Assembly (NCBI GenBank): GCA_027575765.1
Contig: JANBPT010001006.1
Coordinates: forward strand, 1 to 16,661
DNA from: Tieghemiomyces parasiticus
Taxonomy: Eukaryota; Kickxellomycota; Dimargaritomycetes; Dimargaritales; Dimargaritaceae
Direction of reading: 5' to 3'
DNA length: 16,661 bases
Part shown: positions 1 to 8,676 of the stretch, in pieces
Layout: each line of letters starts with the position of its first letter
Position numbering within the stretch: position 1 is the first letter of the stretch
The notes under the pieces: model-generated
What the model saw: the letters and a program-made list of their open reading frames with translations, nothing else
What the model was told of the DNA's origin: nothing
Database searches by the model: none
Translations under genes and position numbers: made by a program

Positions 1-195
1 AATATTTTGGACGAGGAGGCCATGCTCCGGGCAGCCACGGCCGCGTCCTTGCTGACCGCCCAGCAGGCTGCCGATCAACCGCCGGCCGACGGGGTAGCGG
101 TAGCACAGGCTCGGGAGGGTACGGAGGACGCCGGGGATGTGGAGGTTAATGGATTGGGTACCCCACCTCCGGCTGAGCAGGCCACATACCTCTAG
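1..195 (+). CDS. C-terminal end of an unidentified protein (partial, 5' end outside window)
   Basis: The frame is open from base 1 and ends at TAG 193-195, giving 64 residues from Asn-Ile-Leu to the C-terminal Ala-Thr-Tyr-Leu. Codons favour G or C in the third position, as in the recognised genes here, and an AATAAA lies 162 nt after the stop, so this looks like the tail of a real gene rather than a chance frame. The peptide is rich in Ala, Gln, Glu and Pro, with a short helical-looking start (LRAATAASLLTAQQAADQ) and then a disordered acidic/proline-rich end. I do not recognise a family. An internal ATG at 22 exists, but the upstream codons are open to the window edge, so it is unlikely to be the start. 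Confidence 0.55.
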   Translation, partial: NILDEEAMLRAATAASLLTAQQAADQPPADGVAVAQAREGTEDAGDVEVNGLGTPPPAEQATYL

Positions 196-356
196 GGTTG
201 GCCATTCACAGAACTAGACCCTTACTCTTTTTTTTCGGTCACACCCGGTTCTGCGATGGTGTCCCTATTCAAATCTATTATGTTAAATGTCGGCACCGAA
301 GGCCGACAGAAGCGGCATTTTTGGCTCCAGAACTCAATTCAGCACTGTACGATCAC

Positions 357-362
357 AATAAA
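357..362 (+). terminator. Polyadenylation signal AATAAA for the left-edge gene
   Basis: An exact AATAAA lies 162 nt beyond the TAG at 193-195 on the same strand. The spacing matches the other stop-to-AATAAA distances in the window. Cleavage would be expected some 10-30 nt further on. Confidence 0.5.
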
Positions 363-2278
363 TCCCCATTTGTCGTTGGTTCCCCGGCCACCGTCCCGGT
401 TTCTCGGCGCCGCTGGTCCCCTGTTTAGGGTCGGACCTTGGAAGGTTGAGAGACAGTGCAGAATCGTCAATAGCCATATGGTTTTCACTTGAATGGTCAA
501 GTCTATCCCACATTGTGAGGGGCACCAGGGGCCGGTGAATATTAAGGAGCCTGTCGCGTAATTTTTAGTGGCCTTGCCCCAACCGACCAGGTGTAACAAT
601 GGACACCTGTGCTTCCTGGCACACTTCCTCTTCCCCCCCTTTTCTTTACCACGCCTTCATGTCTTTCCAACGACCTGGCCTGGGCGGGAAACAGCGCCCC
701 ATTGTATATTGCTTAACTCTGTAAGGAATATGGTTTACGTTTCGGCATGGGCGCTTGTAGAGCCTGCGCTACCGCAATTGCCCACCACTTAAGGGTCAAG
801 GCCTGATACCTCAAGCCTGGTATGTTGAAAAGAGCCACCCTCCTCCCTCAGCTTACCCTCAGCCGAGCAACGTTCTCAAATCATGCTACTCGCCGATGAC
901 GACACCCCGTGTGAATCCTAAGGTATAGGACCCTCTTTTGGTCTACTAAACCGGTATGGATATGTAATAGAATACCTGCCAAGTAACCGCATGGCAAATG
1001 ATCATGGGCTCCCCGTTGGTGAGGTCATCTCTTCTAGGTGTGCCTGAGATACGAGCCAATCAGCAAACGTTGCGACGCTTGAGGCCCCCGAGTAGCTTCA
1101 AGGATCATCATTTATCCGTGGACCATTTTGACTAAATACTAATGGAAAAGGGCAATGGCTGACTTTGCTTTATTGACCCATCTCCCCTCTCCGGCATCAA
1201 TATCTGTTTAGGCTTTTAGCAGCCATTGTGCACGTATTCTTTCCATGTCTATGCCTTGCCGAAGCATTAATTCCGCTGCACCACAGGCAAAAGAGCTGAC
1301 TTTGAATCCGAGTGGTGGGGTCACAATCGTTGCCAGGCTGGGTACCTATGTTGCTCCGAGTTTAGCGTATTGTTCGGAGGAGACTTGGTCGGAAGGCAGA
1401 GATACCTCCCGCTGTGTTAACAAAAGGAAATGGGCCATGGCTAATCGTGAAGGAATATGGGTAAGGGGTTGTGAGAGGGGGGCGATTTTCTCTGAGTTCT
1501 GCACTGCGCGCAGCTGGAGTCGTTGCCTATGCACGTCCGGGACGGCTGCAAGACCAAGTGCTCTGGCTTCACAGCATACCCGGCACCAGATATCCAGTTG
1601 GCGCAGGTGCTCACTCCCTTGGGGCGGTGGAGGACCCTCCCTGGCCCCTCCACCATAGGACGGACCATCGTGACGGTCGACGTCATCCGAGTCCGGCTGT
1701 TCCTCACAGACCCTAGGTAATTGGGGGGGGGGTTCCGAGTTGGGAAATCCCCCTTACCCCTCACCCGTATCCCCCGCCTTGGCACTTTCCGACATGGGGA
1801 GTCTCCGCTCTGTCGACACCTTCCCACATTTCTGCCAACGACCACCCTCTTGCACTTAAAACTTGGCACCGCCCGTGTCACCCGGCTGTACCTGACCAGC
1901 CTTTAAATGGTGCAGCCGAGACGCGCGCGTCCGTACCCGCTACCGGAACAACTTTTCTTTACCAGGCTGGTAATACTGTCCATCACCTCCCTTCTCTCCT
2001 CCACCCCTATCACTTCTTCACTTTACCAGCCACCCCCCCCTCTATCCTTTTTCAGCTCCGTCGGTCTCACCCTTGTCTGTTCGGGTCTCGGTGTTTGTGT
2101 GTGTTCCACATGTCTATAGCGCCTTCACCCACGTCGATTTCCCTCACTGCTCTCCCATTTCTCAATTAGAGCCTTTTCTTAGTCCGCTGTCGTCTTTCCT
2201 CCTATCGCAAGCTTACTGAGTAGACCAACAAAATCAGTCTGACTAGACTCGACTTGTACCTTGCACACCCGCCACGCG
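363..2278. other. Intergenic region upstream of PLD; no gene supported
   Basis: About 1.9 kb has no frame with credible codon use or recognisable protein. The longest open frames (137 codons plus at 1245-1658; 146 codons minus at 1441-1881) have no domain-like pattern. Visible elements are a CCAATCA box at 1056-1062, a run of ten G at 1723-1732, TTTAAA at 1902-1907, and a strongly pyrimidine-rich block from about 1958 to 2215. The pyrimidine-rich block directly precedes PLD exon 1 and is probably its core promoter and 5' leader. Confidence 0.5.
1958..2215 (+). promoter_or_regulatory. Pyrimidine-rich promoter/leader block of PLD
   Basis: The plus strand here is dominated by C and T with scattered CTTCTC and CACC runs. 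It ends about 65 nt before the proposed ATG at 2279. CT-rich blocks just before the start codon are common in fungal genes, and similar tracts precede the ATGs at 13884, 14764 and 11821 (minus). No clear TATA box sits at the expected distance. The transcription start cannot be placed from sequence alone. Confidence 0.4.
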
Positions 2279-5200
2279 ATGGCGACCCCCCAAGCACCGG
2301 TTGCCCTCCCCCACCAGGGGCGTGAGGACTACCCCCGCCGTCCCGGGGCTGGCTACGAACTCCAGGCCTTGCCTACGGGCGCTGAGAAGCCGCCGTACAG
2401 CATCCCAACTACCGCTCAGAGCGCCGACACCCTAACCCCCGGTCATAACGACGGACCTGCATTCGTGGCCCCACTCAAGTAAGTTGGTTGCAGAGCGGTC
2501 CTGGAGCCACGGCAGTGTTGCTGCCGTAGCCAGTGGCCCCCCTTCAGTGACGCGTTTTGGGAACGAACACTGGAAACTCGGTCCATTCAAAGGCCAGAGC
2601 AGAGACTCGATGGCGACCGTCGGATAATTATTTTTTTGCCATCCATCAGCCCTTGCACCCCGCCCAAGCCCAAGGGTCCCTGCTCCCTAGCGTTGATGTT
2701 CTACAACTCCTCTCCTCGTACAATACTAACCTTGGCTGAGCCACTCTACCTACCCCAACTCACCGTGATATTGTACACCTCTTCCTCTCCTACCGCGACA
2801 TCTATCAGAAACGAATCGGACATGGTCGCACAGCCCCGCCAGAGTGCCAAAAAGTCATCTTTCGCGGACCTGGCCAACTTCTGGCGCGGGGGCCGTCGAA
2901 CTCGCCATCACCCATCGTCACCCGAGCTGAGCCAGACCACATCCCGGGCCATACCCGACCCCTCGCCTCTCCAGCACGCTCCGACCTCGATCAGCCAGCA
3001 AATAGATGGGGCCGAGACCCCATCCGGTGCGGCAACGCCGTCCACTCCGACCGGTCGCGGTACTCAGCGTCACCATCGTAAGCAAGGCCGCCACCGCCAG
3101 CCCGGTACCACCTGGTCGTCCACCCTAGCCCGGCTACGTGAGCGCGAGAACACTGGCCGGTCACAGGGCGACGGCCCCGGTTCCTCCACCGAGGAGGGTG
3201 CCGCCAATTCCGGCGAGGTCAATCCGAACCGGGTCCGGTTGCGTCAGAGTCTGCAGCGCGCCGTGCGCAAGGCCAACGCCTTCCGGGTGTCCACTCGTCG
3301 TCGCCGCGACGGCCACCTCAAGAGCGTCAACAACCAAAACACCGCGTTCCCTCTGCTAGGCAGCGCCATGATCGTGCCCATTTACTTTCTGCAGCGTGAC
3401 GAGCACGGATGGAAACCTCCACCCATCATCTGGGAGGCTATGCGCCTGTCGGTGACCGACTCTGACGTGGAACAAGAACAGCAGACCCACTTCACCTTCC
3501 GTATCGAGCTTGAGTACGGCGACGTCAAGTGGGTGGTCTACCGCCGTTTCTCGGAGTTCCTACGCCTACACTACCTCCTGACCCTTCGCTACTATCAGGG
3601 AAAGATCCCCGAGCTACCGAGCCTACCCTCCCAGGTCAACTATGCCTTCGAGGCCGCCAAGATTTACCACAACGACCAGGAACGCACCCGCCGTCGCCGT
3701 GACGCCGCCCAAGGCCGTCGCGCCGCCCTCGAGAACTACCTGTTATCCCTACTGAAGGTGATGAACATGCGTGTGTCGTACGAGCTCTGCGCCTTCCTCG
3801 AACTGAGCGCCGTGTCCATTACCAAGGATCTCGGGTGGAAGGGCAAGGAAGGCTTCCTGGACCAGAAAGTGCAGCGTTTGCACAAGGACGGTTGCTTCGC
3901 CATGTGTCAGCGTAGTCGTTGGCGGTCCAAGTGGCTGTTGGTGCGCGACTCCTTCGTGGCCGTGTGCGACACCCTTGGCGACACTTCCCCCTCCGATGTG
4001 TTTCTGGCCGACCCGAGCTTCGAGGTGCGCCAGTACCATACCCCGCTAGGCCATAACCCGCTGCACCCGTACCGCCTGTCCCTGCTGAACTCCAAGCGGC
4101 GCATCGAGCTACGCGGGGAGAGCGCCAAGCAGATGAACGAGTGGTACGAGAGCCTACAGCACATCAAGCTCAACTCGCCCTGGGCCCAGCCCCACCGCTT
4201 CGAATCCTTCGCCCCGATCCGCGAGAACACACATGCCACCTGGTACGTGGATGGCCAGCAGTACTTCTTTGCCCTGTCCGAGGCCCTACGTCACGCTAAG
4301 GAGACCATCTTCATCGAAGACTGGTGGCTTAGCCCAGATATTTACCTGCGCCGCCCACCTGCCGAGAACGAGGAGTTTCGTCTCGACCGCCTGCTGTACC
4401 GCAAGGCCGAGGAAGGCGTGGTCATCTACATTGTGGTGTACAAGGAGGTCACGGTGTCCCTTCCGCTCAACTCCCTGTGGACCAAGAAGGCACTGCGCAC
4501 ACTGCACCCCAACATTCACGTGCAGCGCCACCCGGACCACCTGCCGGGCGGGACCTTCTACTGGGCTCACCACGAGAAGATCGTGGTGATTGACTCCAAC
4601 GTGGCCTTCATCGGCGGCCTGGATCTCTGCTACGGTCGGTACGACACCCATGCCCACCGCCTCGCCGATTACACTCCGCAGGTACCGCGCCCCGACGGCC
4701 GCGGAAATGAGTGCATCCGGCCCCTCATGTTCCCCGGCCAGGACTTTAACAATGCTCGCATTAAGGACTTTGCCAACGTGGAGAGAGATTTTTTCCCGCT
4801 GATCCCACGCGAGCGCTCCCCGCGCATGCCCTGGCACGACGTGCACATGGGTATGGTGGGGCCCGCCGCCCGCGACGTGGCCCGCCACTTCATCGAGCGG
4901 TGGAACTTTATCAAGTCGAGTAAGGCCCAGCAGCGGTCGTCCCTACCGTACCTCATGCCCAAAGGCGAGTATGTGAGCACCCGCGCCGACTTTGATTTCC
5001 GTGGAACCTGTCGCACTCAGATCCTGCGCAGCAGCGCCCAATGGAGCATGGGTATCCAGCGCGAGCGGTCCATCTTCACCGCCTACGCCGACCTTATCAG
5101 CACCGCCCAGCACTTTGTGTACATTGAGAACCAGTTTTTCATCACCTCGGCCAAAGACGACCCCAGCCACGAGGTCAAAAATCTGGTGGGTAAGGCGCTG

Positions 5201-8200
5201 GTGGACCGAATTGCGCGCGCTCACCACGAGGGCACCAAATTCCGTGCCATTATCATCATCCCGCTTATGCCGGCCTTCGCAGGAGACATCAACGCCGGCA
5301 ACGCCGCCACTCTGCGCCTGGTAGTGTCGTGGCAGTACCAGTCCATTAGTCGCGGGGCACACTCGATTATGGGCCAGCTGCGGGCCCAGGGCGTGCCCAA
5401 CCCCGAAGAGTACATTTCGTTCTACAGTCTCCGCAACTATGACGTAATCAACTGGCGCCCCAATGCCGGGCTCGCCCGGCGTGCCAACGACGTTGCCGCC
5501 GCGCTGCCCACATCGCCCAACCCGGCCGCATCCTCGAAGCCAAGCGCCCCGTCGCCCACTGAGGGCAGCAATGGCCCGGCGTCCCTTGACCCCCAGGTGG
5601 TGCCATCCATCGCTGGTGACGAACCTGTTGAAAATCCGTCCGGCGGACACGGGAAGGGTGACCCGGGTCCGGCTGGCGGGAATGGGTCCGGTGCCGCTGG
5701 TGTGAGCGTGGGACGCAACCCGGTGAAGTTGGGCGGTGAGGTGGCCAACGAAGTCATGAAGGCCGGGAACGTTCCCCCCAATCGCGAGAAGCCGGCGCCT
5801 CGCCAAAAGTCCGGAAAGGTCCCGGTCAACTCCCGCAAGTCTCCCGAGTACCCGCCGACCAGCCTGCCCGATGCTGAAATCTTCGAAATGATGCGCCGGG
5901 AACGTAGCAAACAGATTCGTCACGCCGAGTTTTTGGCCTGGCAGCGCGAGGAGGCCGAGGCGGGGTCCGTTGGTGAAGATCCAGACGGCGGACACCCTCA
6001 CCACCAGCCTCGGCGTACCAAACCGTCCATCGGGGAGATCCTGAAACCGCGCACCCTTGACCCGGCTTGGGTCGAGAAAGTCCTACCGTCCAACCCACCC
6101 ATCTTGGCCGCCCCGCCACCGGAGAAACAGCGCGCCCCACTGCGCTTGGATAATTTTGATCTCGAGTTGCCTGTCAACGATGCCAATGTCGATGAGAAGC
6201 GCCAGGTCGAGTACCTCCGACACATGGCTGACCAGCCCCTGCTGGCCACTCGTGCTCGTGTCCTGGACGATCTTCCGGAGGCCCCTGATGCCCACCTGGT
6301 AGCCCGGCCGTCCGACTACCCGCGCGCCCGTAACACCAACCGGGAACCTGACGCCGTCGATTTGCAGTCGGCCAGCGGCGGTGGCGGCGACCTCACCGAC
6401 GATGAGGAAGACCGTCATCTGAGGAGCAGCGTCACCGGGCGGGCGATGGGTGGTCATCGTCGTCATCTTCATCAACCTCACCACCTCCCCCACGCCCGCA
6501 ACTTCCGTCATCCGCGCTACGGTCGGAACGCCGCGGGTACGGCTGGGCCGGGACTGACCAGCGACAGCGACAATGATTCGTTCGTATCCGCTCGCGACAG
6601 TTACAGTACTTCCAGCAGCAGCAGCAGTGCCAGCAGTAGTGACGAGGCTCGCGAAGAGGCCGACAGTACCGACGAGATTAATGAGGTGGACGCGTCCCAC
6701 CGCCGCTCTCGCCGTAGCCATCCACCGCGCTACCGCCAGAATAGCAAGGACCCCCGCCGTGTCAACCGGCGTAGCTCATCGTTCGGATCCGACTCCCCAG
6801 CACGCGCCTGGCTCCCCGGCCGTCTGGCCGATCACGCCGAGCAACTCTTCCGACCACCTCGCTCCAAGGACCGTACTGACACCCGCCGCCGTAACTACTC
6901 TCGCCCGGAGCTGCAGGACCTGGACCACTACCCGACCCAGTCCAGCCGACCATTGGGGACCCCACCTAACGGGCGTGCTGAGGGCGAGACTGGTCCAACC
7001 GAGGCGGAACCCGAAGTCGCGGAGCCTCCTAGCCCCGGCGCTGAACTGGAAGCCCTACGCCGCAAGTTCCCCATCGAGGACCCTAACCTGGTCACCAGCC
7101 ACGTGTCGTTTGAGGAGATGATGTTTATGCGCGAGAAGTGGCTGGCCGAGAACCCCGACACTGATCTGACGGAGCAGGACATCTTTGGTAACATTGAGAT
7201 GCTCAAGCAGATCGTGACGGAGCAGGTGTACATCCACTGCAAGCTGCTAATAGTGGACGACCGGAGGGTAATCATGGGGTCAGCCAATATTAATGACCGG
7301 TCCATGCTGGGCGACCACGACTCGGAAATTGCCATTCTGGTCGAAGACCAGGCCCAAGTGGAGACCACCATGGACGGCAAACCCTACCAGGCGGCCAAGT
7401 TTGCGCACACCCTGCGGACCTACCTCTGCAAGGAACACCTGGGCCTCCTGTCCGGGACCGATATGGACGCCATCCACAAGGAGGAGCTGGAGATTATCGA
7501 ACGGTACCTCCAGAAGGAGGTCCCTGCTGCCGCGTCGCCGTCCTCTCCGGATCCAGCCCAGCGTCTGTCGGCCGCGTCATCTACCGGGGGTTCTGCCAAA
7601 AGCCCACCATCGGTGGACCACCTGTCGGACTCGTCGTTGCCCAACCAACGGTCCCGCGAGAAGCAGCCGGCCACCGAAGCTGACGAATATGTGGGCGGTC
7701 ACGCGGAGGTTACCGGCGACACGGTTGAGGCCTCCCCGGGAAGCTCGGGTCGGTCACCCGACCGTCTCGGCGGCGATTCGCACCAGATTGGATCCAGTCG
7801 TAGCCGACGAGGCAGTCATGCTCAGTCTACAGCCTCCACGAACGCCACCACAGCCCAGCTGACCGATGGCAAGCCCAGTGCACTGCACATCCCAGGGGCT
7901 ACCGAACAGCTTGATTCGGATACCAAACGATCCCACGACGACCTGGTGGCCGACCCCCTGAGCGACCACTTTTTCCGCGAGAACTGGGTGGCCACCGCCC
8001 GCCAGAACACCCAAACCTACCGCGACGTGTTTAAATGCGTGCCTGACGACACTATCGCCAACTGGGCGGCCTACAAGGGCTTCGTGCCCAACCACGTCCT
8101 CGCCGGTCATGCCATCATGGATGGTCACAGTCATGAAGAGGTCATGGATAAACTCAAGGCGGTCAAGGGCCACCTCGTTGTCTTCCCACTCAACTTCCTC

Positions 8201-8269
8201 CAGGAGGAGAACTTGAGTGCCGCCAGCATGAGCGCTGAATACGTTGTACCGCTCAAGGTGTTTATCTAA
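2279..8269 (+). CDS. PLD1: Phospholipase D (PX-PH-HKD type, Spo14/PLD1 family), two exons, with long insert between the catalytic halves
   Basis: Predicted join(2279..2478, 2809..8269), 1,886 residues. It hydrolyses phosphatidylcholine to phosphatidic acid and choline at Golgi, secretory or plasma membranes; in yeast the family (Spo14) serves secretion and sporulation. Domains: PX at about 278-401 with the RRF phosphoinositide signature at 312-314; PH at about 409-522; first catalytic half with HEKIVVID at 655-662; conserved FVYIENQFF at 836-844; second HKD, HCKLLIVD, at 1543-1550, followed by GSANIN; conserved C-terminal domain at about 1782-1886 (DPLSDHFF, VPNH, VFPLNFLQEENL). The two HKD histidines are 888 residues apart, against roughly 300-430 in typical eukaryotic PLDs, because of a disordered insert at about 952-1487. 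A second linker lies at about 1638-1776. Start choice: the ATG at 2279 opens a 200-nt exon ending in a perfect GTAAGT donor; the alternative ATG at 2822 (MVAQPRQS) would give 1,815 residues. PLD identity is near certain; the N-terminus is less so. Confidence 0.95.
2479..2808 (+). other. Predicted intron 1 of the PLD gene
   Basis: The donor is GTAAGT (2479-2484). The acceptor TATCAG ends at 2808 after a pyrimidine-rich stretch. Exon 1 ends with two bases of a codon and exon 2 starting at 2809 supplies the third (AA|A, Lys), restoring the PLD frame. A perfect TACTAAC lies at 2724-2730. Two other acceptors deserve mention. One ends at 2649 after a T-rich tract, is in frame, and gives a 171-nt intron, close to the 169-nt introns elsewhere in the window. 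The other ends at 2740, is 11 nt past the TACTAAC branch A, and is out of frame. If the intron is retained, translation stops at the TAA inside the donor. Confidence 0.6.
5462..7067 (+). other. Disordered insert inside PLD between the two HKD halves
   Basis: About 535 residues (952-1487) separate the end of the first catalytic half (SFYSLRNYDVINW) from the lead-in to the second. The segment is rich in Pro, Ala, Gly, Arg and Ser. It has a His/Arg-rich patch near 1283-1305, a Ser tract followed by acidic residues near 1332-1352 (with CAG/AGC repeats in the DNA at about 6614-6628), and Arg/Ser-rich stretches. Two parts look less random: LPDAEIFEMMRRERSKQIRH and RLDNFDLELPVNDANVDEKR. The reading frame is unbroken and the third-position G/C preference continues, so this is coding sequence and not an unspliced intron. 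Confidence 0.8.
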
Positions 8270-8532
8270 TTTTCGTTACCCTTTCCCTAATGTGTGTGTG
8301 TGTTTTTACAAAAAGGAATTAGTGTTTCTGTACCTTTTCGATGGCTTCCTTAGTTATTAATATGTCACCCTTCTCTATTCCCATCACCCCTTTCTTTTCC
8401 GTTTGTATCTCGGACCCCTGATTTTATACGCATTGTTTGTGCCCTTATACCTGCTGGGTTTCATTAGCGGATTTGCGCCCTTCCACGGCTTGTAATAGGA
8501 CGCCTCATGTATCCCTCTCTCTCTCTCCCCTT

Positions 8533-8538
8533 AATAAA
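8533..8538 (+). terminator. Polyadenylation signal AATAAA of PLD
   Basis: Exact AATAAA 264 nt past the PLD stop codon, within TTAATAAACG. It is followed after about 10 nt by T-rich sequence of the kind that flanks cleavage sites. Confidence 0.6.
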
Positions 8539-8652
8539 CGCATCTGTATGTGAATATTTTTATCTTATTTTTACCATTGTCATCTGGATACGGGTCGGCC
8601 TTCGTTGGGAGAAAAGCCCTCAACGGGCCCACCCTATGGTCGGTGGGTTCAC

Positions 8653-8663
8653 TTTATTTTATT
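8653..8663 (-). terminator. Overlapping polyadenylation signals of TMF1
   Basis: On the minus strand two AATAAA hexamers overlap by one base (TTTATT at 8653-8658 and 8658-8663 on the plus strand). They lie only 14-24 nt past the TAG at 8677-8679. The 3' UTR of this gene would therefore be very short, and cleavage would fall before the PLD poly(A) region is reached. Confidence 0.55.
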
Positions 8664-8676
8664 TTTTTACTCACCG

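Larger units (their letters stand above)
8270..8676. other. Convergent 3' regions of PLD and TMF1
   Basis: This 407-nt gap lies between two stop codons facing each other. Just after the PLD stop it has six TG repeats (8291-8302). It then turns AT- and CT-rich and carries one AATAAA per strand, described separately. No further gene is visible. Confidence 0.6.

Noticed and set aside
1441..1881. 146-codon minus-strand frame (and 137 codons on plus at 1245-1658)
   Set aside because: No G/C third-position preference, no family resemblance, and the two overlap on opposite strands in a region full of stops in other frames.
4943..6004. 353-codon open frame on the minus strand inside PLD
   Set aside because: It lies antisense to recognised PLD domains; GC-rich codons leave few stops on the opposite strand. 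The translation shows no coherent domain.
6083..6721. 212-codon minus-strand frame within the PLD insert
   Set aside because: Shadow of the low-complexity coding region, with a composition driven by the plus-strand repeats.
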